From the NCBI GenBank assembly GCA_046351415.1, contig JAXLYO010000003.1:186001-250000 (forward strand): a stretch of 64,000 nucleotides of DNA. The letters are read 5' to 3'. This stretch comes from JABFRG01 sp046351415 (lineage in GTDB: Bacteria; Myxococcota_A; Polyangia; Polyangiales; Polyangiaceae). The position numbers and the translations under genes are program-made. The notes below the pieces were generated by a model that worked only from the letters and a program-made list of their open reading frames with translations, did no database searches and was not told the origin of the DNA. Positions 43,501-50,071 of the stretch are shown here, piece after piece. Positions within the stretch are counted from its first letter, which is position 1, and each line of letters begins with the position of its first letter.

Positions 43501-43609
43501 GCCCTTCGTCCTTCTTCGTCGCACCCGCCACGGGGGTTTGCGGCGGCGGCTGACCCGGGCATGCGAGCACCGAGACGACGAGCAGAGCGAGCAGCGAAAT
43601 TCGCTTCAT
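37547..43609 (-). CDS. Bacterial alpha-2-macroglobulin family lipoprotein with intact thioester
   Basis: A 2020-residue envelope protein (lipobox Val-Leu-Ala-Cys, Cys17). Early domains are Ig-like MG repeats. MG2-type sequence appears near TWDDRGIYKPGEEAKIRGW. A low-complexity Ala/Gly/Met/Pro-rich stretch at about 1245-1300 sits at the bait-region position, followed by the A2M domain (VKLPESTTRYRVMAIAA). The thioester motif Cys-Asn-Glu-Gln is at Cys1528 (YPFECNEQLSSR), and a helical thioester-domain barrel follows. Such proteins trap proteases covalently. The usual partner PbpC is not in the window. ATG 43609 has an AAGGA ribosome site. Confidence 0.92.
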   Translation of the reverse strand: MKRISLLALLVVSVLACPGQPPPQTPVAGATKKDEGPLVWRASKSGLGFRLSNADEERELPKGAAPSEPLSDSETQALLGRLPALKGDTDDAKDFAFRGKSLPPPRPGKTTAEAFPPPSTLLSPPVVAAGPLTITRKMPVGAVDIAPYLTVSFSAPMVPVTSHAELERSKPPVRLTPEPPGKWRWVGAQTVMFQPENEFPKSTDYAVEIPAGTRGIQGNVLAAAETFTFTTPTVRLVQHYPSGSAQPLEPVLFAAFDQTIDKNAVLSMTRATAGSESLALRLATDEEIDKDPHVSRLVEKAKKGRFIAFRADRPLPTGSSIQIVYPPGLPSAEGPKRTTTQQAFSFRTYDPLRIVRATCGHLAENKACHPNDGFDFAFNNPLDAEKFDASMVKVDPPIAGMKVQTSYNSMTISGKTKGRTRYTVRVTPPVTDQFGQTLGREETRTFDVGTSPPILFSESSHMSIVDPALGPKYSVYSINDPTLNVRLYSVAPTDWVKYNEFRSKWDYDGVVVPPPGRLVHSGQVATKGEKDSISETLVDLTPALKNGFGQVLVIVETTRPFKNRWQKQWVRTWLQVTKLGITAVADNDSIVSWSTSLLTGKPESGVEFTALGGVSGRSNAEGIAVLSGGASAQEIYTARKGDDLAIWFGNLKPHFYHPSPVRFFTWDDRGIYKPGEEAKIRGWVRNVSYEKNGDVGFATEANNNVLSYRVYDARGSEMSKGTTAIDDRGNFDFAVKFPDNTNLGHARVELSAPSGNGSHTLNIQEFRRPEFEVSAQATGAPYFVGRHGIATVTAKYYAGGGLPNAATQWTVSRSEAYFAPPNQPGYSFGNAEHDSWYGYGRSAKGKKAPTSETWDSHTDSQGEHRLRVDFDALEPSYPMSLSLSAVVTDVNRQAWSANTNMLVHPASVYAGLHAEKSFVTAGQPLQIDVIAANVEGARVAGRDVSLRSVRLDSVQERGVWTEKEVDEDTCVVKSAAGAVRCSLKTKAGGRYRVTAFVTDEHGRKSQTTMGFWVVGKDESTPDRSLSAGHIELVSDKTEYKSGDTAEVLVRSGFAPAEGLLTVRRSGVVSVQRFTLESKSQTLTVPLRKEWVPGVTVSVELVGTEARNNENGVPDPALPRKPTFGSGSVALSIPPAERTLQVFVTPKEKALDPGGSTTVAVDVKDSAGNTAANADVALFVVDEAVLALTAYKTPDPLTTFYPMRSPDASQVESRSLVVLGKESEALRAKHVVALDEIAIRGDEESGGERGDRNARMAPGRAMAGGLAGLGAKAEMAASAAPMAPEPMQREAKKASGTAKNKAPDMPETPIVLRKDLTALALWAPRTRTDARGHAEVSVKLPESTTRYRVMAIAAADATKFGSGEANITARLPLIVRASPPRFLNFGDKFELSVVVQNQTDKPMTVSVAARALNAAVDARGRRVQVAPGDRAEVRIPSSAKSPGKARFQVAAGSGHHADAAEFDLPVWTPATTEAFATYGVVDQGAVAQPVKMPEGVTKEFGGLELTTSSTALFALSDAVLYLVKYPFECNEQLSSRVMAVASMKDVLAAFNAKELPAPEVLRASVEEDLKRLQTRQSYNGGWGFWWGDDWPYLSIHVAHSIQRAKEKGFAVNVNMLTRAQGYLRSIESHIPSYYGPEARRSLIAYALYVRKRMNDADPAKARRLVADAGGVEKTPLESLGWLLPTFSGDPGSKAELEAVRKHLANRVTETAGAAHFVTSYGEGDYLLLNSDRRADGILLESIIADDPKNDVIPKLVTGLLGHRKAGRWTNTQENAFVLIGLDKYFRTYENTAPDFIARAWLGDQYAGEHAYRGYNVDRQEVRIPMKQLASLGSGNLTIQKDGPGRLYFRVGMQYAPLDLKLPPADHGFTVTRIYEPVDSPDDVKRDAEGNWHVKAGAKVRTRVTMVAPARRHHVALVDPIPAGFEPMNAALAVTGPIPRDTKANENHPSWFWWSRTWYEHQNMRDERVEAFASLLWDGVHEYVYVARATTLGTFVVAPPKAEEMYSPEVFGRGAGDRVTVE

Positions 43610-43804
43610 GATTTCCTTACGTAAGTGCGGGGGAGAGCGAGGCGAGCACGGACGAACGGGGGCGCCTACGGCCGTCGTTTCGACGGATGTTCGCGCGAAA
43701 AGTTTCCCGAGGGGCCGAAATACGGCTCTCGCTTCGTCGATTCGAGTGTGTGGTTGCATGTGCGACCAAGGCCCCTCTTTGCCCACGCAAATCGGGGCGA
43801 CTCA

Positions 43805-43818
43805 TGACCCTTGGGTCA
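43805..43818. promoter_or_regulatory. Perfect dyad TGACCC-TT-GGGTCA
   Basis: A 14-bp perfect inverted repeat in the 229-bp divergent spacer between the macroglobulin start (43609) and the secreted-protein start (43839), 20 bp upstream of the latter. A second 10-bp palindrome, CTTACGTAAG (43616-43625), covers the macroglobulin ribosome site. Confidence 0.4.
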
Positions 43819-43838
43819 GAACGATGTAGCCTACGGAG

Positions 43839-44408
43839 GTGGCGGCCTTTGCGTCCGTTTTGCGCGAGCGTTACCTCTTACCGCTCCTCCTCTTGCAGGC
43901 GGGGGTAGTCCACTGTGCAAACTATGTGGGCTCCGGCGGCGATGACGATGCAGGTATCGGCGACCCGCTCGATGCTGCCCGGCTGGCGGACGTGGGAGGC
44001 GGGCAGAAGAAGGACACAGGGGTTTCCGACAGCGGCAACGGAGCCAACGACGCAGCCCTCGACCCGGATGCGAAAGCTTCGTCCGACGCGAGCGACGCAA
44101 TGAGCGCCCAGGGCTCATGCACCGTCGGCTTCAAGCAAGTCGGCGAGTACGCAACCTGGGGAGGCAAAGTGAACGTTCATCGTTCCACAGGCGGAGCCTG
44201 GTCGGTCGACTCTGACTGCACCTCGGGAGCAAACATCAATACGGTCACGTACTGTCAGAAGTTTTGGCCCGGGGTCACAACTCAGGTGCACCTCATGATG
44301 GTCACGCCAGAGCAAAAGCCATTCACGCAGGGCGGAGGCACGGCGCCCACGTGCGGTGGCCTCGCGCTCAACGCGGGCGTCGATCAATTCGTGTGCTGCG
44401 CCCCTTGA
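43839..44408 (+). CDS. Secreted Asp/Ala-rich protein of unknown function
   Basis: A 189-residue protein with an N-terminal hydrophobic signal (LLPLLLLQAGVVHC, possible lipobox at Cys26), a Gly/Asp/Ala-rich linker to ~90 and a compact C-terminal part with six or more cysteines (SCTVGFKQVGEY, DSDCTSGA, TYCQKFWPG, TCGGLALN, FVCCAP), probably disulfide bonded. No family recognised. GTG 43839 is the only reasonable start codon before the signal; TTG 43860 is possible. It ends 12 nt from the convergent pirin. Confidence 0.55.
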   Translation: MAAFASVLRERYLLPLLLLQAGVVHCANYVGSGGDDDAGIGDPLDAARLADVGGGQKKDTGVSDSGNGANDAALDPDAKASSDASDAMSAQGSCTVGFKQVGEYATWGGKVNVHRSTGGAWSVDSDCTSGANINTVTYCQKFWPGVTTQVHLMMVTPEQKPFTQGGGTAPTCGGLALNAGVDQFVCCAP

Positions 44409-44420
44409 GTGAAAGCACGC

Positions 44421-45122
44421 TCATGCGAGGTCGAAGAGCAAGACCTCGGCGCCTTCGCCAGATCCTTCGATCGTGATGGCCCCCGTATCGCTCGTAAACG
44501 CGGCGTCACCGCCCGCGAGCGCGTGGCCACCAACGGTCGCCGCGCCCTTGGCGACGTGTACGAAGGTGTGCCGGCCGGCTTTGGCCTCGTGGGTCACGCG
44601 TGAACCCGCGCGAAGCACGGTCGCGTAGAGTCTCGCGTCGGCACCGAGCGCGATGCTTCCGTCGGCCGAGTCGGGAGATGCGACGAGCCGTAGTTTATCT
44701 TGCTTCTCTTCGACGTCGAAACGCTTTTGCTCGTAGCTGGGTGGCTTTCCCGCATGGTCGGGCTGGATCCATATCTGGAGAAAGTGCACGGGCTTTTCAT
44801 TCGACGCGTTGAACTCGCTATGGCGTACGCCCGTACCCGCGCTCATGCGCTGGATTTCTCCTGGCACGATGGTAGACCCGGTGCCCATCGAATCCTTGTG
44901 CGCGAGCGCGCCGTCGAGCACGTAAGAGATGATCTCCATGTCGCGGTGACCGTGCGTACCGAACCCTTTCGCAGGAGAGACGCGGTCTTCGTTGATGACA
45001 CGGAGCGCGCGAAAGCCCATGAACTTCGGATCGAAGTAGTCGGCGAAGGAAAACGTGTGGTGGGAGTCGAGCCAGCCGTGGTTTGCGTGCCCACGTTCGT
45101 TCGCTCGTCGAATGGTGAACAT
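44421..45122 (-). CDS. Pirin family protein, YhhW-type (quercetin 2,3-dioxygenase-like)
   Basis: A 233-residue single-cupin-type pirin close in length to E. coli YhhW (231). Metal ligands are in GTHGHRDMEIISYV and GVRHSEFN, and the N-terminus has HTFSFADYFDP. A C-terminal cupin half (AGRHTFVHVAKGAATVGG) follows. YhhW has quercetinase activity in vitro; the physiological substrate is unknown. ATG 45122 is chosen by family alignment; the frame upstream, which reaches 46055, is a shadow of the DTW-domain gene. Confidence 0.9.
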   Translation of the reverse strand: MFTIRRANERGHANHGWLDSHHTFSFADYFDPKFMGFRALRVINEDRVSPAKGFGTHGHRDMEIISYVLDGALAHKDSMGTGSTIVPGEIQRMSAGTGVRHSEFNASNEKPVHFLQIWIQPDHAGKPPSYEQKRFDVEEKQDKLRLVASPDSADGSIALGADARLYATVLRAGSRVTHEAKAGRHTFVHVAKGAATVGGHALAGGDAAFTSDTGAITIEGSGEGAEVLLFDLA

Positions 45123-45186
45123 GTGATGAACTCCTTGTCGGGTCTCTACTGTAAGCACGCCCGCGTGTGATCGGAAGGGGCGGGGC

Positions 45187-46407
45187 CTAGCGCGCGGTGC
45201 TGCCGGTGCCCTTCGTAAAATACGACGTGAGGGCTGACAGCGTTGCCAACCTAGCACCGGCTCTGCCTTCGGTGAGGGGAGGGCCTTGCGGGATGCCGAG
45301 ACGCTCACGGAAAGCATCCATGGTGCCGACGGAGGATTTCGTAAACACCTTCGACTCCCGACGGAGGTCGATGCGATCACGCGGCGGCGGACCACCAGCG
45401 ACCAGGAAGAGGTCAGTCGCGAACGTGCCCCAACCGCAGAAGACGTCATCCTTTCTGGCAAATGCGGTCCATCGCTCGAAGAGTTCCTGAGTCGACATCC
45501 CATTAAGGATGGTTTCGCGCGAAACGCCGACGTGGCTCGGGGTTGTCGGGCTGAGCTCACCCTTCGGCGCTGCGATGGCGCTGAAGGTCTCGCCGGTCGA
45601 GGGTCTGTATGCGACCCAATGAATGAGCTCGTCGAGTCCGTCGGTCCAGGGCCTCTTGGCGCGGATGTCGTACGGCCAAGCGTTGGCTTCTGCATACACG
45701 CATACGAGGTCGTGAGAGCGCTCGCGGAACGTGGCGGGTAGGTCGTTCCAAGGGTCGCGTTTCGGCCGCCGATTGTGATCCGCGACGCGACGAGGACTCT
45801 TGCAGCGTCCGATATGCTCGATCTGAGCGTCGACCATCGCGCGAAACGGAACGAGCATCGGAAGGAACTTGTCGGGCTCGCCTTCGAGCACGCCGAGCAC
45901 GTGGACGAGCGCTTCGATGGTCGACACGTAATCGTCCTGAGGCTCACGCCGGATGCGGTAGTTGCTCGGCGCCGTCGGACGAAATGCATAGCGAGGTAGC
46001 GCGGCGATTTCGGGGTTCGCGCGAACGAGCTTCTTCGCTTGCCACCAGGTTCCATCGACGACCACGAGGGTCACGGGACGGCTCGGTGGGTTTGCCTCGA
46101 TGTCGATGGCGCCCTCTCCTGGATACAGGAGCGCAGCAGGACGTTCGGGGTCGTCCAAACGCAGCTTGCCGCCCCACTCTACGCCGACGTGGAGCTCTGC
46201 TTCGGGAAGGCAAAGCGAGGCGATGCGAGCCGTATTGATGGGGACGTCGCGCTCCCTGGGATGCTGCAAGATGACGACCCGCGTTCGTGTCGTTTGCTTC
46301 TGGACGTGGCGACAGTAGCAAACGACGACGGGCCTGCGGCACGCCCCGCAAACCTCGCGGTACGTCGGCTCCGGCACTTGCGGTCTGCTGCGGAGGAGCT
46401 CGTTCAC
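45187..46407 (-). CDS. DTW-domain protein with extra C-terminal RNase H-fold-like domain
   Basis: A 406-residue protein. Residues ~15-200 are a DTW domain: zinc-type knuckle Cys20, Cys23, Cys30, Cys32 (CGACRRPVVVCYC), GEGAIDIE, and signature DGTW (118-121). DTW proteins include the tRNA-uridine aminocarboxypropyltransferases that make acp3U. Residues ~220-406 are an added domain reminiscent of DnaQ-type exonucleases (VYAEANAWP near ExoI, FCGWGTFATDLFLVAG near ExoII) with weak catalytic motifs. GTG 46407 overlaps the SNF2 helicase stop by 4 nt (GTGA), which sets the start and implies coupling. Confidence 0.75.
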   Translation of the reverse strand: MNELLRSRPQVPEPTYREVCGACRRPVVVCYCRHVQKQTTRTRVVILQHPRERDVPINTARIASLCLPEAELHVGVEWGGKLRLDDPERPAALLYPGEGAIDIEANPPSRPVTLVVVDGTWWQAKKLVRANPEIAALPRYAFRPTAPSNYRIRREPQDDYVSTIEALVHVLGVLEGEPDKFLPMLVPFRAMVDAQIEHIGRCKSPRRVADHNRRPKRDPWNDLPATFRERSHDLVCVYAEANAWPYDIRAKRPWTDGLDELIHWVAYRPSTGETFSAIAAPKGELSPTTPSHVGVSRETILNGMSTQELFERWTAFARKDDVFCGWGTFATDLFLVAGGPPPRDRIDLRRESKVFTKSSVGTMDAFRERLGIPQGPPLTEGRAGARLATLSALTSYFTKGTGSTAR

Positions 46408-49400
46408 GCGCTCGCCTCGTTGTCGTCGTAGTAGGCCCTGATGCGCCGCCGAATGTTGTCGGCGGTCGCGCGCGAGCACGGGAATGGCTTGCCACGCGCG
46501 ATGTCGACGGCAAAGGCGTGAGGGACTTGAAGAAGCGATGCGAGTTCGCTCTCGAGGCACCCGCTATCGATGAGCCATCGCTGAACGAGCTTCACGAGCT
46601 GCTCGTACTCGGGCTCGAGTATGTCCGTCGCGGTCGCGAGGACGTCGCTCTTGCGAGGTCGGCCCTTCTCGTCTGGATTGTCTTCGTCGAGCACGAGGTC
46701 ATCGTCGTCGCTGTCACCCAAGAGCAGCTGAACGTCTTCCGCCGTGATGCCCGCGAGCGCACCTGCCGAATCGCTGACGATGGCGGTGGTGAGCTCGCGC
46801 TTCCTTGCCTTGAGGGAAAGGATCTTCTCCTCGATCGTGCCTCGTGCGACGAGTCTCACGACGGTGACAGGCTTGTCTTGCCCGATGCGGTAGGCGCGAT
46901 CGGTCGCCTGGTCCTCGACCGCAGGATTCCACCAAGGGTCGCAATGGATCACCGTATCGGCGGCGGTCAGATTGAGACCCGCGCCTCCGGCTTTGAGCGA
47001 GATGAGGAAGAGCGGTGCGCTTCCGTCCTGGAACCGCCCGACCACCTCGTCGCGGTGGGTCGTCGCTCCATCGAGATACTCGTAGGCGATGTTTTCAGCA
47101 TCGAGGTCGCGGCGCCAAAGCGTGAGAAGCGAGACGAACTGAGAAAACACTAGCGCCCGCCTGCCTTCTGCCACGAGCTCACGAACGAGTTCGAGGAACG
47201 CCTCGCGTTTGCCAGAGACGCTCTCGCCGCCGAGCTGCGTATCGACGAGGCGCGGATCGCACGCCATCTGCCGGAGTCGCGTCAGCGCAGTGAACACGCT
47301 GAGGGACGTCGCCGCCTTCTTTCGCGAAAGGTCCTTCTTCACCGTTTCGCGCAGAGTGAGCGCGAGCGCGTCGTACATGCGCTTGTCGGTCGTCGTGAGC
47401 GACACCACGCGGTCGATTTCGGTCTTCGGCGGGAGCTCTTGGAGGACGGCGCTCTTCGTGCGTCGCAACAGGAAGGGCCGGAGAATGGCGCGAAGTTCGC
47501 TCGCGACCGCTGCGTCGCGATCGGCTGCGATAGGGCGTTCGAAATACCTCTCGAACTTTCGTGCCGTGCCCAGAATGCCGGGGTTCGCGAACGATGCGAG
47601 AGACCACAGCTCGCGCAGGCGATTCTCCATGGGCGTTCCGGAAAGCGCGAGTCGCATTTCGGCGTCCAAGCGTCCCGCCGCTCGAGTGGTCGCGCTGGAG
47701 TCGTTCTTGATGTTCTGCGCTTCGTCGAGGACGACGGCTCGGAAGCGGAACGTCGAGAGCATGTCGGCATCGCGCCTCATGATGGCGTAGGTCGTGACGA
47801 CGATGTCGGCCTTGAGTGCGCGCTTGAGGTCGCGCGCAGGGCCGTGGAGGAGCACGACTTTCAGCTTCGGAGTGAAGCGTTCTGCTTCCTTCAGCCAATT
47901 CGTCGCGACCGAAGTCGGGCACACGACGAGGGAGGTTTGCGCTCCAGAGGTCTCCTTCTTCCACAGCAGGTATGCGAGCGTCGTGATGGTCTTGCCGAGG
48001 CCCATGTCGTCGGCAAGGATGCCTCCCGCCCCGAGCGTGTCCAAGAATTGAAGCCACGAGAGTCCGAGCTTCTGATACGGGCGAAGAGTTGCCGTGAGTG
48101 TCGAGGGCATGTGCGGCTCGGTCGCGACCGTGAGGGCCCGAAGCCTGCGCTGGAGCGCGAGCGCGTCTTCGGCAACGACGCCGTCGTGTTCTTCGATCCA
48201 TCGGTCGAGACGCCCGAGTTGATGGGGGGGGAGGCGCCCGTCGGGATGGGCTTCGAAGACATCGGCTGCCTCCTTGGAGAGCGCCTCGATCGAGCTCGAA
48301 ATGCGACAAAGCGCCCCGTCGTCCAAGACGACCCAGCGTTGCTTCTTTGCGATCGCCGCTTGGATGACGGCCATTTCCACCGGAAGGTCGTCGGCGCGGA
48401 AGTCGAGTCGAGCCTTGAGCCAGTGGCCTTCGAGGCCGACGTGTACGCGCGCGGCGAGGGGAGCACCCAAACGGACGAGCGCGAGCCGCGGGGTGAGTTC
48501 CACGTGGACGATGGGGTTTTGTGTGGAACGAAGGAGCGGCAAACCGTCCCGCCAGAAGGCGATCGCGTTTTCGTTCGTGAGGAAGAGCGTCGATTCCGGC
48601 GAGTCGTCGTCGACCTCTTCGGTCTCGCCGCGCACGATCGGATTGAGGCCTGCCTGAGTCAGCAATTCGCGCGCGCGCGCTTCGGTGTCGTGGTCTCGCA
48701 GCGCATGGGGCTCCTGCTCGCTTTCGGGCTCGAACAGCGCGAACTCCTTACCGCGATAGAGGGCAAATGCATTTCCACGAATCGCCAGGGGTTCTCCTTC
48801 GAGGCGGAGCACGATGCGAGGTGTTTCGACCGGCGGTAGACCAAAGGTCTCGTGCGAGGGAAGCACGACGCCGCGCCCGCGGGTCGCACGTAGCAGTTGC
48901 GCGCCCGCGTCTTTGAGGCGGCCACGCGGAACGTAGAGGGTCGGCGACTGGGAGAGGCCAAGAGCGACGTCGAGGTCGACGTCCGGGGCGATGCGATAGA
49001 TCGCACCTGCGTGCGTCCAGAGGTAAGGGAAGGGGCCCGCGAACAGGTGCGCCTTCGAGAAGGGAATACTCCCCCCGCCATCCGTGACCCAAACGGCGCT
49101 GAGGACATCGAAGGCATCGCGAGGAGGTGCGGCTCCCGCCCCATAGCCAGGCGCCGGATCGGGATCGCCCTCCGCCTCGGGTATGCCGAGACGAATGGAC
49201 GGACGCGCGTAGCCTCCCCGAAAGTCGAGCCGTGAGCGAAAGCCAGCTGCAAAGATGCTGCCGTGATGTCGCATCGCTTCGAGCGCCAAGGAAGCTTCGT
49301 TGCCGACGGCAAAAGCGGCCTTCTTCCCGGCGCCGCGGTCACGGGCGTAGGCGAGGACCTTGCGGTCGCGTGGAACGAAGTCGGCAAGCTTCGTGATACC

Positions 49401-49991
49401 GCTCGGCGGCAAGAGCTTGCGTTCGCCGACGACCCTTACCGAAATGGCGATGGACTGCTGTGCGACCGGGGCTCCGCGCTCTCCGTATTCTCGTACGAGC
49501 GGTGCGTCTGCGGCGGGTACGGGGGCTGCGCTGATTTCGATGTCGAGTGCGCTTCGCGTGGGAACGAGCCACCCGGCGAGCGCGTTGTCGAAGCTTCGCT
49601 CGAGAAGCATGGCCTTCCGCACCGCGGGGGCCTCGCGGGCATACGGCTCGATGTCCTCGCCTGCAAGGAGCCCGCTTCGCATGGCGGCAGAGAGGGCGAG
49701 GTCGAGGGCAACGACCCCCATGTGCACGCAGGGACCGAAAGCAAGAGCGCAACGGGAGCAGCTTCCGTCCAGCGAGTGTTCGTCCGCGCTCCGGAGTACG
49801 ACCTTCACGCTCGACATGGCGTTGTCGCCGACGACGGCGTGGACCGACGAATCGACGATGCGCGGGACGCGGTCGTAGACGAGTTTGCTCGCGAGCGCGA
49901 GGTCGAGCGTGCGCGAGCCCAGCAGTTGCCGCAGCCGGTGCCCCTCCAGCGCTCCAATCCACGATGCGTCGTCCGAAATCGGCGCGTCCAT
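46404..49991 (-). CDS. SNF2/SWI2-family helicase with N-terminal SWIM-like zinc motif
   Basis: A 1195-residue SNF2 ATPase. Near the N-terminus a SWIM-like motif has Cys78, Cys81, Cys88 and His90. A ~450-residue central region is followed by the SNF2 motor: motif I DDMGLGKTITTLAYL near 660, motif II VLDEAQNIKN, III ALSGTPMENR, then the C-terminal helicase lobe with VFSQFVSLL, SLKAGGAGLNL and QATDRAYRIGQ. It translocates on double-stranded DNA; bacterial members aid transcription or repair. ATG 49991 is chosen, avoiding overlap with the divergent ABC gene. It is translationally coupled to the DTW gene. Confidence 0.9.
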   Translation of the reverse strand: MDAPISDDASWIGALEGHRLRQLLGSRTLDLALASKLVYDRVPRIVDSSVHAVVGDNAMSSVKVVLRSADEHSLDGSCSRCALAFGPCVHMGVVALDLALSAAMRSGLLAGEDIEPYAREAPAVRKAMLLERSFDNALAGWLVPTRSALDIEISAAPVPAADAPLVREYGERGAPVAQQSIAISVRVVGERKLLPPSGITKLADFVPRDRKVLAYARDRGAGKKAAFAVGNEASLALEAMRHHGSIFAAGFRSRLDFRGGYARPSIRLGIPEAEGDPDPAPGYGAGAAPPRDAFDVLSAVWVTDGGGSIPFSKAHLFAGPFPYLWTHAGAIYRIAPDVDLDVALGLSQSPTLYVPRGRLKDAGAQLLRATRGRGVVLPSHETFGLPPVETPRIVLRLEGEPLAIRGNAFALYRGKEFALFEPESEQEPHALRDHDTEARARELLTQAGLNPIVRGETEEVDDDSPESTLFLTNENAIAFWRDGLPLLRSTQNPIVHVELTPRLALVRLGAPLAARVHVGLEGHWLKARLDFRADDLPVEMAVIQAAIAKKQRWVVLDDGALCRISSSIEALSKEAADVFEAHPDGRLPPHQLGRLDRWIEEHDGVVAEDALALQRRLRALTVATEPHMPSTLTATLRPYQKLGLSWLQFLDTLGAGGILADDMGLGKTITTLAYLLWKKETSGAQTSLVVCPTSVATNWLKEAERFTPKLKVVLLHGPARDLKRALKADIVVTTYAIMRRDADMLSTFRFRAVVLDEAQNIKNDSSATTRAAGRLDAEMRLALSGTPMENRLRELWSLASFANPGILGTARKFERYFERPIAADRDAAVASELRAILRPFLLRRTKSAVLQELPPKTEIDRVVSLTTTDKRMYDALALTLRETVKKDLSRKKAATSLSVFTALTRLRQMACDPRLVDTQLGGESVSGKREAFLELVRELVAEGRRALVFSQFVSLLTLWRRDLDAENIAYEYLDGATTHRDEVVGRFQDGSAPLFLISLKAGGAGLNLTAADTVIHCDPWWNPAVEDQATDRAYRIGQDKPVTVVRLVARGTIEEKILSLKARKRELTTAIVSDSAGALAGITAEDVQLLLGDSDDDDLVLDEDNPDEKGRPRKSDVLATATDILEPEYEQLVKLVQRWLIDSGCLESELASLLQVPHAFAVDIARGKPFPCSRATADNIRRRIRAYYDDNEASA

Positions 49992-50071
49992 CAAACTGCG
50001 CAATCTAGCACGAGTGGCCCCGAGACGCGCCCGAGTGATAATGTCCTCCCTCGAAAGAGGACTCCAAGGCT

